From the IMG/VR virus record IMGVR_UViG_3300025128_000271, positions 1 through 26,485 of that record: a stretch of DNA of 26,485 nt. One strand, written 5' to 3'. Origin of the DNA: a virus. This document shows, piece after piece, positions 16,741-22,618 of this stretch; the first letter of the stretch is position 1, and each line of letters begins with the position of its first letter. Below the pieces are notes generated by a model that was given only the letters and a program-made list of their open reading frames with translations, was not told the DNA's origin and did no database searches. The position numbers and the translations under genes were made by a program.

Positions 16741-17465
16741 AGATCGACTCCTTTCTCTTTGTATCCACCACCGCATATTTCATAGAAGTTGCAATACTTA
16801 GGGTTGCACTCCCATTTATATACAGGAGCTACACCTATCTCAATGGGTGGATTACCTGTTTCAAAATTCTTTTTAACGTGATACCAATACTCTTGTGCTT
16901 TTTTGATGTATGATGTTGATATTACTTTTTCTTTCATTCTTGAATTGTCTTTGTTGTAATATAATAACGCTAACTTTTTCAGTTTGTTCCCAGTATGTTC
17001 TTCAAACCACCAACCGTATGTACCTAGCTGTATGTTGTAATTAACAGCAGGATTAGGATCGGGGTTACGACCGAACATCCCTTTCCACTTCCAAGCATTG
17101 CAAGTTTTAATATCGTACAAAGCGTTATCTTCAACAATAATAACATCTAGGAAGCCACGCACATTTACATCGGGTAATCGTATCTCACGTTCTATCATTA
17201 TTTGAGAACCGTTGATTCTTGCATAATCCATTAGTGCTTCTTGAATATCTCCATGCACTAAGTCTCCAAGCCTAAACAATCTCATAGTGTTGTCATCTAT
17301 TTCTTTTGGCTCTACCTCTGCGACATGTTGGAAATAATGTTTTCTCATGCACATCCCCGCTGAAGAGGCATGAAACCATTGTTCTTTGCCTTGATATCTT
17401 TTTTTCTGGTGAAGGCTATTGCCCTTCCGCAACCAGTCTTCATATATCTTTTGTATGTTTAACAT
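16737..17465 (-). CDS. Cas4/RecB-like Fe-S exonuclease
   Basis: 242 aa from ATG 17465, which has AAAGGAA about 6 bp upstream; a longer frame to 17546 would cross the structured leader. It has the full set of Cas4/RecB-nuclease motifs: SAGMC39 (first cluster Cys), LGDLVH71, GFLD107, Y-D118-I-K120, the Q146xxxY150 motif and a C-terminal C220-x4-C225-x5-C231 triad. Four Cys in a 1+3 arrangement are expected to hold a 4Fe-4S cluster. In phages these act as exonucleases in homologous recombination or end processing; there is no CRISPR locus here. It heads the recombination operon and its transcript begins with a nested hairpin. Confidence 0.85.
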   Translation of the reverse strand: MLNIQKIYEDWLRKGNSLHQKKRYQGKEQWFHASSAGMCMRKHYFQHVAEVEPKEIDDNTMRLFRLGDLVHGDIQEALMDYARINGSQIMIEREIRLPDVNVRGFLDVIIVEDNALYDIKTCNAWKWKGMFGRNPDPNPAVNYNIQLGTYGWWFEEHTGNKLKKLALLYYNKDNSRMKEKVISTSYIKKAQEYWYHVKKNFETGNPPIEIGVAPVYKWECNPKYCNFYEICGGGYKEKGVDL

Positions 17466-17490
17466 TTTTGTTCCTTTAGTATATGGTAAA

Positions 17491-17565
17491 GGGCAGGACT
17501 TTTGAGGTGTGTAGTTGCGGAGTGGATCGGAAAATTGTTGGAGCAAAAACCGATCCTGCCTGCCC
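17491..17565 (-). promoter_or_regulatory. Nested inverted-repeat leader before the nuclease gene
   Basis: Two perfect 7-bp inverted repeats are nested: GGGCAGG (17491-17497) with CCTGCCC (17559-17565), and GGATCGG (17524-17530) with CCGATCC (17550-17556). On the leftward RNA the 5' arms are only two bases apart, and the outer 3' arm ends about 25 nt before the ATG. This could be a translation-control leader, an attenuator or a protein-binding site. No U-run directly follows, so it is not a typical terminator. Confidence 0.55.
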
Positions 17566-17577
17566 TGTTAGTTTCAT

Positions 17578-17766
17578 TTAAACTTTTATCTCCAGAGTTT
17601 CTTTATTATCTGAGTAGAAAGTAATCTCTATCACCGCACCCTCATCTGTCTCAGCATAAATTGTTTTTAGAAATGTTTTTCCATTCATTATAGAGTCAGA
17701 TTCAATAGATAAAGATTTAACTTTATGTATATTAACCTCTTGATAGTTCCCTAGTGTTGATTGCAT
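17578..17766 (-). CDS. 62-aa protein of unknown function
   Basis: Beta-rich composition with an acidic C-terminus (EGAVIEITFYSDNKETLEIKV). AGGAGAGGATA sits right before the ATG, and the start overlaps the previous gene by 35 bp, so the strong site decides the start. Its end lies about 110 bp before the nuclease gene, with the nested leader between. No family recognised. Confidence 0.6.
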   Translation of the reverse strand: MQSTLGNYQEVNIHKVKSLSIESDSIMNGKTFLKTIYAETDEGAVIEITFYSDNKETLEIKV

Positions 17767-17971
17767 TATCCTCTCCTTGTTTTTGTTCTGCCCATCTGTC
17801 TAGTGCAGTAAGTTCTTTTGACTCTGCTAACTCTACAAATTGTAAGGCTCTTCTTAGACCACTAATCTCAGCGAAATAATAATCGTTAGATGGATTGTCG
17901 TCCCACTGCTTCTCCACTTTAGTAATCTCTTTAGCTATTTGATATTTCAGTTTACTTAGTACTGTAAACAC
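17732..17971 (-). CDS. 79-aa helical protein, unknown
   Basis: GTG start at 17971 with AAAGGAG about 7 bp upstream. Predicted helical with a central YYFAEISGLRRALQFVELAE stretch; polar C-terminus. It precedes the 62-aa gene and overlaps it. No motif recognised. Confidence 0.6.
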   Translation of the reverse strand: MFTVLSKLKYQIAKEITKVEKQWDDNPSNDYYFAEISGLRRALQFVELAESKELTALDRWAEQKQGEDNAINTRELSRG

Positions 17972-18003
17972 TGTATTCTCCTTTTGTTTCTATATACTGT
18001 AAC

Positions 18004-18513
18004 TCACTTATCATTGTTTTGTTCCCGTTTTTCTACATATTCTTTTATAATATCTTGTATATGTTTAAAGTACCCAAACTGTTTGTGTGTTTTTATTTGG
18101 TGGCAATTACGACAACGTATCTTACACTTGTTTATTTCTGTCTGTACAGTTTCCCATTTGTAACCCGCTCTCACAAGAGCACCTACTCCCTCAGTCCGTC
18201 TTTTGTTCTGCCTTTTCTTAACTCCCTTAACGTGGTCAAATTCCAGAACTCGATAGTCATTCTCACCACAGTCTACACAGCCGTGAATAAAGTACTCCAT
18301 AAGTATTTTCTTATAGTTTTCTCTTACTACACGAGCCTTTCTTTCTTTGACTTGCTGTATTCTGTGTTGCCTATGAGACTCATACCAAGTATTGTTATGA
18401 TACGTCTTTTGACAGGCCTTGCAGGAGTATTGTCTACCATCGGGTTTAGCACGATTGATATAAAACTCCTTGCGGGGTTTGTCTTCCTTACAAGTTGCAC
18501 ACCTCTTTAACAT
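18004..18513 (-). CDS. HNH endonuclease with N-terminal zinc finger
   Basis: 169 aa. The N-terminal module has C5xxC8 and C31xxC34 around a KPRKEFY...DGRQYSCKAC motif. The HNH domain follows: C79xxC82, F-D93-H94 (first His), then C134xxC137-H138 and H143. This is a complete zinc-containing HNH fold that cleaves DNA with a divalent metal. It may be a homing-type or accessory phage endonuclease. Its Shine-Dalgarno sequence is weak (TTGAG next to ATG), unlike its neighbours. The opposite-strand frame of similar length is a shadow. Confidence 0.85.
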   Translation of the reverse strand: MLKRCATCKEDKPRKEFYINRAKPDGRQYSCKACQKTYHNNTWYESHRQHRIQQVKERKARVVRENYKKILMEYFIHGCVDCGENDYRVLEFDHVKGVKKRQNKRRTEGVGALVRAGYKWETVQTEINKCKIRCRNCHQIKTHKQFGYFKHIQDIIKEYVEKREQNNDK

Positions 18514-18536
18514 CTCAAGTTTCGATTCTTTTTAAT

Positions 18537-18722
18537 TTAGTTATTCTTAGTTTCAGATTCAATGTTTTCTTTTGATTCACCTGAGTTTATATCTATCTCT
18601 AAATATTTCTCATCATCCATAACATAGCCAATCGCATCTTTTTTCAGAATAGACCTAGCTTCCTCAACTGACTCAGCTTCTACAAATCCACTAGCTGTTA
18701 TTGTCCAATGATATTCTTTCAT
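18537..18722 (-). CDS. 61-aa acidic protein, unknown
   Basis: N-terminal WTITASGFVEAESVEEARSI, a beta strand-helix pattern common in tiny phage proteins, followed by LEIDIN and an acidic tail. AAAAAGGAG precedes the ATG, immediately after a GC hairpin at 18741-18760. No function assignable. Confidence 0.65.
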   Translation of the reverse strand: MKEYHWTITASGFVEAESVEEARSILKKDAIGYVMDDEKYLEIDINSGESKENIESETKNN

Positions 18723-18740
18723 TACTTGCTCCTTTTTATA

Positions 18741-18760
18741 GGGGCGGGTTGCCCCGCCCC
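18741..18760 (-). terminator. GNRA-capped GC hairpin between genes
   Basis: The leftward RNA reads GGGGCGGG GCAA CCCGCCCC: a perfect 8-bp GC stem with a GCAA (GNRA) tetraloop, between the 81-aa and 61-aa genes. What follows is TATAAAAAGG, not a U-run, and it leads straight into the next Shine-Dalgarno site. It therefore looks more like an intercistronic RNA stability or processing element, or partial attenuator, than a strict terminator. Confidence 0.5.
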
Positions 18761-18768
18761 AGTTTAGT

Positions 18769-19014
18769 TTACGCTACCTGATCTGACTTTAACCAGTCAA
18801 TCATCTCTCTGTATCTTTTCCTAATAACCTCATCTACAAACACCTTAACATAAGGCTTCTTATCGTATATCTCTTCTGACGGCACTACCATACACTCCGC
18901 ACTAGATAGTCCTTGATGATACAACATGTATTCCAACCATTCTATTACATCTTGTTTAGACTCAAACAAAGATTGTTTTTTATCATTCTTTCTTGTTGTC
19001 ATAGGTAATTTCAT
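18769..19014 (-). CDS. 81-aa early protein, unknown
   Basis: Charged, with central DVIEWLEYMLYHQGLSSAEC and C-terminal IRKRYREMIDWLKSD helices; no known motif. AAAAAGGAG lies before the ATG. It is the first gene after the promoter at 19060-19090 and would head the transcript that also carries the HNH and recombination genes. Confidence 0.7.
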   Translation of the reverse strand: MKLPMTTRKNDKKQSLFESKQDVIEWLEYMLYHQGLSSAECMVVPSEEIYDKKPYVKVFVDEVIRKRYREMIDWLKSDQVA

Positions 19015-19059
19015 AATAGCTCCTTTTTATTATTGTTGTTTTAAGCTTCGTGCTTACTT

Positions 19060-19090
19060 ATTATACGCACCCAGTTTCAAAAAGTTCCAA
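19060..19090 (-). promoter_or_regulatory. Early promoter copy 1 (GGAAC box, 17 bp, TATAAT)
   Basis: On the minus strand TTGGAACT (19090-19083) is followed after exactly 17 bp by TATAAT (19065-19060). The expected start is about 40 nt before the 81-aa gene's ATG. It is one of seven copies with the same spacing; the perfect -10 hexamer makes it one of the best. Confidence 0.7.
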
Positions 19091-19109
19091 ATTAATTTTT
19101 CTCTCCTAT

Positions 19110-19283
19110 TTATTTTTTTGTTCTTTTGTTTCTTTTTTCAATGTCCCATCCCCATTTTCTAAGTTCTGGTATACCACCTCTCGTATATGACTTGATAAAA
19201 CATTTTTTAAAATCATAATACATTTTTACTAAGCCACCTTTCGGAGTGCATATCCATACAGATTGATCCTTACCCTTATACAT
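19110..19283 (-). CDS. 57-aa basic protein, unknown
   Basis: Found by reading the 270-bp gap between longer frames. It starts MYKGKDQSVWICTPKGG, contains YYDFKKCFIKSYTRGG and ends in a basic WGWDIEKRNKRTKK tail. Its ATG begins two bases after the TAA of the zinc-ribbon gene, with no clear Shine-Dalgarno sequence, so coupling is likely. The aromatic and basic pattern looks like real protein rather than noise. Confidence 0.5.
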   Translation of the reverse strand: MYKGKDQSVWICTPKGGLVKMYYDFKKCFIKSYTRGGIPELRKWGWDIEKRNKRTKK

Positions 19284-19284
19284 A

Positions 19285-19578
19285 TTAATTATTCACGTCA
19301 AAGATATGGTAGACCTCAACATGGGTGTTGCAATCACAATTTGAGCAAGAGAAGTTGGATACAATACCCTCGCTCTGTTCGTCTTCATAAACCTCCTGTA
19401 CATCGTGATCGCCACCCCATATTAACTCTGACTTACAATGCCAACATCTAAACCGTTTGTAGTCGTTGTCATCCTGAGCTTCAATAAGTTCCTTTAGTCG
19501 TTTAATCTTCTCATCCCTTCTTTCTACCATAGTTTCGTATTGCAGTAGTTCTAGCTGTAAGTCCATATATTCTTTCAT
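19285..19578 (-). CDS. Zinc-ribbon small protein
   Basis: 97 aa. An N-terminal coiled coil (about residues 5-35) is followed by a zinc ribbon: C45xxC48 (FRCWHCKSELIWGGDH) and C78xxC81. The CWHC...ELIWGGDH motif recurs in phage proteins of unknown role. Such a protein could bind DNA, RNA or a host factor. The ATG overlaps the TGA of the upstream 43-aa gene. Confidence 0.7.
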   Translation of the reverse strand: MKEYMDLQLELLQYETMVERRDEKIKRLKELIEAQDDNDYKRFRCWHCKSELIWGGDHDVQEVYEDEQSEGIVSNFSCSNCDCNTHVEVYHIFDVNN

Positions 19579-19706
19579 TTACCTCTCCAATCCTGTATCG
19601 AGTACACTACTAGAGTTACCATAAACAATCCCATTGAGAGAATTACCAGTCCCATAGAAAGTATAAAGAAGTTCACAATCCACTCTGCTAAGTCTATTAA
19701 TATCAT
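19575..19706 (-). CDS. 43-aa single-span membrane protein
   Basis: Found by reading the gap between longer frames. MILIDLAEWIVNFFILSMGL and the following 15 residues are almost wholly hydrophobic, ending in a polar IQDWRGK. GGGGGGA lies about 4 bp before the ATG, and both ends overlap neighbours as ATGA. Probably an inner-membrane peptide made early in infection; function unknown. Confidence 0.6.
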   Translation of the reverse strand: MILIDLAEWIVNFFILSMGLVILSMGLFMVTLVVYSIQDWRGK

Positions 19707-19936
19707 TCTTCCCCCCTTGTAATCTCATAGTCTATATAGTTTTGTACATCGGGCATTTCATCTGACATCATACTTAACGTATTAATAATGATTTGTTGTT
19801 TATTATTAATGTCTTCTGTTATGTTTTTAATATACCATCTCATTAAGTAGTGGTAAATAAGGTGTAGTATCGCCAGATACACCACTATAAAAACATCAAA
19901 TCCATTCTCTGATAAAGATTGTAACCAATGTATCAT
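19703..19936 (-). CDS. 77-aa membrane protein
   Basis: One hydrophobic span at about residues 13-33 (FDVFIVVYLAILHLIYHYL), then a basic stretch and an acidic soluble tail. GGAGGGG precedes the ATG. It pairs with the 43-aa membrane gene just downstream, which overlaps it by 4 bp, so the two may work together at the membrane. Function unknown. Confidence 0.6.
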   Translation of the reverse strand: MIHWLQSLSENGFDVFIVVYLAILHLIYHYLMRWYIKNITEDINNKQQIIINTLSMMSDEMPDVQNYIDYEITRGEE

Positions 19937-19937
19937 T

Positions 19938-20114
19938 TTACCCCTCCACCTGCTTTGCTCTCTTGTAAAGGAAAGCCTCTATGATTTGCACCATTAGTTC
20001 ATGGTTAATGTTATGCTCTTCCATTAAATGCTCTGCTTCTCTGTCTACTGCTTCATCTAATTCAGGAAATAACGTTTCACATAATTTGTCAAATACTAAT
20101 TCATGTTCGTTCAT
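19938..20114 (-). CDS. 58-aa acidic helical protein
   Basis: Found in a gap between longer frames. MNEHELVFDKLCETLFPELD, then a Glu/His-rich helix and FLYKRAKQVEG. AAAGGAG lies about 10 bp before the ATG, inside the end of the upstream gene, which it overlaps by 14 bp. Its stop is one base before the next ATG. The packing supports a real gene; no family known. Confidence 0.6.
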   Translation of the reverse strand: MNEHELVFDKLCETLFPELDEAVDREAEHLMEEHNINHELMVQIIEAFLYKRAKQVEG

Positions 20115-20442
20115 TTCTTACTTCTCCTTTTTGTTTGTATGTTCTTATCATGCACACCAATAACAAAAGATAGTTAATGATATCCATAATTCTACCTTCG
20201 ATACTTTCCGAGTATTCTTTACCATCTTTAAAATAGTTAAAAACACTACTTGTATGCTTCAGTAAATATACAGATAGTACCTTCATTGGTGGTATGTCTA
20301 ATGTTTCTGCTATGTTCTCGAAGTTCCATAAAACATTTGAGTTATGGTGTCCTTCTGTGTATTCAATACGTTTATTGTCTGAAAGTTTCAAGGTTTCTGA
20401 AAGAAACTCTTCTCTCATAATTTGGTATTGTTTAGCGTTCAT
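20101..20442 (-). CDS. DUF1599-like phage protein (putative nucleotide-metabolism)
   Basis: 113 aa. The pattern NKRIEYTEGHHNSNVLWNFE, then VYLLKHTSSVFNYFKDGKE and SIEGRIMDIINYLLLL, matches a phage family that I recall as DUF1599 or nucleotide-modification-associated, with conserved Tyr, Asn-Phe, Lys-His and Asp-x-x-Asn-Tyr positions. Such helical proteins are thought to act on nucleotides, but this is not proven. The start overlaps the previous gene's stop (ATGA). Confidence 0.55.
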   Translation of the reverse strand: MNAKQYQIMREEFLSETLKLSDNKRIEYTEGHHNSNVLWNFENIAETLDIPPMKVLSVYLLKHTSSVFNYFKDGKEYSESIEGRIMDIINYLLLLVCMIRTYKQKGEVRNERT

Positions 20443-20633
20443 TCCTCTTCCTCATGTTCGTTATAAAATTCTTTTTTAGGATCAAGTCCGTTTCTAATAA
20501 TCTCTGCCACCGCCACATCATTTAAGTCAAAACACCACTCACAAGACAATACGCTACCTTGTAAACCGCAAGAATCTATAAAGCGATAATCTTTTCTTTT
20601 CACTTTATGTTTTCTACAAATGCTACACTTCAT
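20439..20633 (-). CDS. Small zinc-finger protein
   Basis: 64 aa with C3xxC6 and C31xxC34 flanking a basic loop, a treble-clef or zinc-ribbon pattern, and an acidic tail ending in EEEE. AAAGGAG lies about 6 bp before the ATG. The 91 bp upstream of it hold no gene I can support. Function unknown. Confidence 0.65.
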   Translation of the reverse strand: MKCSICRKHKVKRKDYRFIDSCGLQGSVLSCEWCFDLNDVAVAEIIRNGLDPKKEFYNEHEEEE

Positions 20634-20724
20634 TTATTACTCCTTTTATTTTTTAGGGCGTAAGCCAAGCGGTTTGTATGATTAACTGGATGAAATACAA
20701 ATTCATTATGCTCGACTCACACCT

Positions 20725-20952
20725 CTATCTTACTCTAAATTCTACACCATTCTTGGTGTTTATCATCTTCACTTTTTCCCATCTGTAATGGCTTTTGCAG
20801 TACATTTGCACAGTTCGATTGTATTCTGTAATCTCTCTATTGTAGTCGTGTACATATTTATCTCTATCCATTATCTTATATGATGGTTGTGTTGCGGTGC
20901 AACTACAAATAAGGATTAGTAATACTATTTTTATTTTACTTACTATTTGCAC
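20725..20952 (-). CDS. Probable small lipoprotein
   Basis: 75 aa from GTG 20952, with AAAGGAG about 10 bp upstream. A basic start (SKIKI), a hydrophobic core (VLLILI) and C16-S-C18 form a lipoprotein-type signal peptide, followed by a polar mature chain rich in Tyr and Arg. An early-expressed phage lipoprotein would sit in the host envelope, where a superinfection-exclusion role is conceivable but unproven. It overlaps the upstream zinc-ribbon gene by 17 bp. Confidence 0.6.
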   Translation of the reverse strand: MQIVSKIKIVLLILICSCTATQPSYKIMDRDKYVHDYNREITEYNRTVQMYCKSHYRWEKVKMINTKNGVEFRVR

Positions 20953-21172
20953 AGTATTTACACTCCTTCTTTTTAATACCTCTTGTTGGAAAGTCTTGGT
21001 ATTTCACAATATACTGAGGAGAACTTCTATCTGTCTCCCATACACAATTACAAGACTTACAATAATTCATCCTAAATGTTTCTTTTTTGGAATGTTTTCG
21101 TTGTTGCTTTGTGTGTACAACACGTTTTTTCTTATTGTCAGATCCGCAAAAAGAATCTATTGCCCATTGCAT
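20936..21172 (-). CDS. Small basic zinc-ribbon protein
   Basis: 78 aa from ATG 21172, chosen over an upstream start because AGGAGG lies about 9 bp before it and just after the preceding stop. C38xxC41 (CKSCNCVWE) and C71xxC74 (CKYC) form a zinc ribbon. The N-terminal half is very basic (KKKRVVHTKQQRKHSKK), suggesting nucleic-acid binding. Function unknown. Confidence 0.6.
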   Translation of the reverse strand: MQWAIDSFCGSDNKKKRVVHTKQQRKHSKKETFRMNYCKSCNCVWETDRSSPQYIVKYQDFPTRGIKKKECKYCANSK

Positions 21173-21186
21173 TTTACAAATCCCTC

Positions 21187-21570
21187 CTAATAATATGTTA
21201 TGTATGGAATTGCTATATTCCAAGTTTTGCCATTATCATTTGTGTCAATGCAAGCATCTCCTATTTTATAATGATTATATCCCTCAAGATCATAAAACTT
21301 TACAAAATGTTTAATACAATCATCTATTTGACTATGATCATCCCAATCATACCAACCATCATCCATTGTATCTTCGTATAGCTGTGTTATATATCTTAGG
21401 TTACAATCAAATCCTTTTGCTTTTGCATCCTCCCATAAATACTCTTCTCCATTATTGCCATTCATGTCTTCATCTAAATTCCAAAATAACTTTTCTATTC
21501 TGTGGGGTAAACTATCACTATCGCAATAAGTCATTCGCATTAACCCTATTGATATGCTATTTCTATTCAT
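21187..21570 (-). CDS. 127-aa acidic phage protein, unknown
   Basis: Acidic and aromatic, with WNLDEDMNGNNGEEYLWEDA, then DDGWYDWDDHSQIDD and a C-terminal IGDACIDTNDNGKTWNIAIP. No motif recognised. Its AGGAGG site belongs to a 15-bp stretch duplicated in front of the downstream gene. The start overlaps the previous gene's stop (TAATG). Confidence 0.65.
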   Translation of the reverse strand: MNRNSISIGLMRMTYCDSDSLPHRIEKLFWNLDEDMNGNNGEEYLWEDAKAKGFDCNLRYITQLYEDTMDDGWYDWDDHSQIDDCIKHFVKFYDLEGYNHYKIGDACIDTNDNGKTWNIAIPYITYY

Positions 21571-21761
21571 TACAAATCCCTCCTAGTTTCAAAGTATAGA
21601 TTAATTTCATCTCTGTATAACTTGCTCATAGGAATCGGATCATTTATGAAACTTGCTACAATTCCACAAAAGTCTTCTTTCTTTAAGAGGCAGTTGTTAA
21701 TGTCCAGTTCAAAGAACATCATCACATCTTCCTTATTGATTTTCTTGAATGGTCGCTTCAT
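21570..21761 (-). CDS. 63-aa protein, unknown
   Basis: From ATG 21761, chosen because AAAGGAAAGC lies right before it; a longer frame to 21794 has no such site. MKRPFKKINKEDVMMFFELD, then CLLKKEDFCGIVASFIND and a charged end. Its last codons (RRDL) are encoded by part of the duplicated 15-bp ribosome-site repeat. No family recognised. Confidence 0.55.
   Translation of the reverse strand: MKRPFKKINKEDVMMFFELDINNCLLKKEDFCGIVASFINDPIPMSKLYRDEINLYFETRRDL
21571..21585. repeat. 15-bp repeat containing a ribosome binding site (copy 2)
   Basis: TACAAATCCCTCCTA occurs here and at 21175-21189, in front of two adjacent genes. On the leftward strand it reads TAGGAGGGATTTGTA and supplies AGGAGG to both starts. 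It looks like a duplicated translation-initiation cassette. Confidence 0.6.
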
Positions 21762-21903
21762 ATCGCTTTCCTTTCGTCTCATTGGATACGGCATCGTTGC
21801 CCCCTCTTCTTTTATCTCTTTCTATTTTTATTTTAAGTTCATCGACATATCTCTTGGCTCTTTCATAACCCATGTCAATTACTAATCCTTTCATCTTGCC
21901 CAT
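21733..21903 (-). CDS. 56-aa basic helical protein
   Basis: Found by reading the gap between longer frames. It starts MGKMKGLVIDMGYERAKRYV and continues as a Lys/Arg-rich helix. GGAG lies 5 bp before the ATG. Its 3' end overlaps the start of the 63-aa gene by 29 bp in another frame. The helical repeat and good ribosome site favour a real gene; no family assigned. Confidence 0.55.
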   Translation of the reverse strand: MGKMKGLVIDMGYERAKRYVDELKIKIERDKRRGGNDAVSNETKGKRYEATIQENQ

Positions 21904-21920
21904 TACTTCTCCTTTGTTTA

Positions 21921-22151
21921 TTAGTTAGACCTTGCCACCTCTTCATCAACAAACCTTTCGGCTTCAAGGCTGTCTTTTACGCTTTCTATGTCGTAAGTAT
22001 TCCATATATAATTATCATGTGCCTCTCTAAAAGAATCCACATCAAGAACCATGTCAAGATAATATTGCTTATAATCATCTGTATCCCAATGCTTTAACCT
22101 TAGTTGAATTAACTCTTCATATAGTTTTATATACTCTTTTGATCTTCTCAT
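21921..22151 (-). CDS. 76-aa helical protein, unknown
   Basis: Acidic and helical (IKLYEELIQLRLKHWDTDDY, then VDSFREAHDNYIWNTYDIE). AAAGGATC precedes the ATG. It is the first gene downstream of the promoter copy at 22172-22202. No motif. Confidence 0.65.
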   Translation of the reverse strand: MRRSKEYIKLYEELIQLRLKHWDTDDYKQYYLDMVLDVDSFREAHDNYIWNTYDIESVKDSLEAERFVDEEVARSN

Positions 22152-22171
22152 TATTGATCCTTTGTTTATTA

Positions 22172-22202
22172 GTTATACGAGGTTAGTTCGTATTGGTTCC
22201 AG
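22172..22202 (-). promoter_or_regulatory. Early promoter copy 2 (divergent -35, TATAAC)
   Basis: The minus strand has CTGGAACC (22202-22195), a 17-bp gap, then TATAAC (22177-22172), about 20 bp before the ATG at 22151. It lies across the end of the upstream zinc-ribbon gene. The GGAAC core and the spacing match the other six copies, but the flanks do not. Confidence 0.55.
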
Positions 22203-22554
22203 TTTTTTTTGATTTTTCTTGGTCAAACCCACAATAATTGCATACTCCATCTTCAGATGCTCCATTATTTTCATAACCTTCGCCCATGTCGAAATCACAT
22301 TTTTTACATTCGTAATCGTATTCTTGCTTTGCAATTTCCTTCGCCTTTTTAAACAATTTATAAGCCTCTTTTTTTGTGTAAATGGATTCAAAAACATCAT
22401 CAAAAGAATCCAATTCATCGTTATAGGAAATACGAATGTCATAATAGTGGTTACGATTATCCCATAAATCACGATACTCTTTTTCTACTGAATACAATAA
22501 TATGCTTACATCATACCCACATATTCTTTCGCTATAGATTACATCTTGCAACAT
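22183..22554 (-). CDS. Zinc-ribbon acidic protein
   Basis: 123 aa. C83xxC86 (CKKCDF) and C105xxC108 (CNYCGF) form a zinc ribbon in the C-terminal half. The N-terminus is aromatic and acidic. AAGG lies about 6 bp before ATG 22554, the first gene after promoter copy 3. A competing frame at 22173-22472 lacks these motifs and was rejected. Function unknown. Confidence 0.65.
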   Translation of the reverse strand: MLQDVIYSERICGYDVSILLYSVEKEYRDLWDNRNHYYDIRISYNDELDSFDDVFESIYTKKEAYKLFKKAKEIAKQEYDYECKKCDFDMGEGYENNGASEDGVCNYCGFDQEKSKKTGTNTN

Positions 22555-22581
22555 CTTAACCTTCCTTTTTTTTATTTACTT

Positions 22582-22612
22582 ATATAACTACACACTTAAT
22601 TAAAAGTTCCAA
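22582..22612 (-). promoter_or_regulatory. Early promoter copy 3 (TTGGAACT, TTATAT)
   Basis: The minus strand has TTGGAACT (22612-22605), a 17-bp gap and TTATAT (22587-22582), starting just after the stop of the upstream gene. The expected start is about 20 nt before the 22554 ATG. Confidence 0.6.
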
Positions 22613-22618
22613 TTTATT

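Noticed and set aside
16737-17546. 269-aa version of the Cas4-like gene with 27 extra N-terminal residues
   Set aside because: The extension covers the inverted-repeat leader, lacks a ribosome site and adds no conserved sequence; ATG 17465 has AAAGGAA.
18000-18024. A further GGAAC-type -35 box near the start of the 79-aa gene
   Set aside because: GGGAACA is present, but at 17 bp only TTACAG follows; the TATATA word is at 23 bp, so it does not fit the family.
18019-18510. 163-aa plus-strand frame opposite the HNH gene
   Set aside because: It is the antisense shadow of a clear HNH endonuclease; its hydrophobic composition follows from reverse complementing Lys/Arg-rich codons.
20655-20720. 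tRNA-like segment with an AAGCCAAGCGGTTT word and a TTTGTAT/ATACAAA pair
   Set aside because: No 7-bp acceptor stem pairs, the 7-bp hairpin has a 15-nt loop, and there is no normal T-arm. The resemblance to a D-arm is partial.
22173-22472. 99-aa minus-strand frame overlapping the zinc-ribbon gene
   Set aside because: The 22183-22554 frame has a ribosome site and a C4 zinc ribbon; the other frame has neither.
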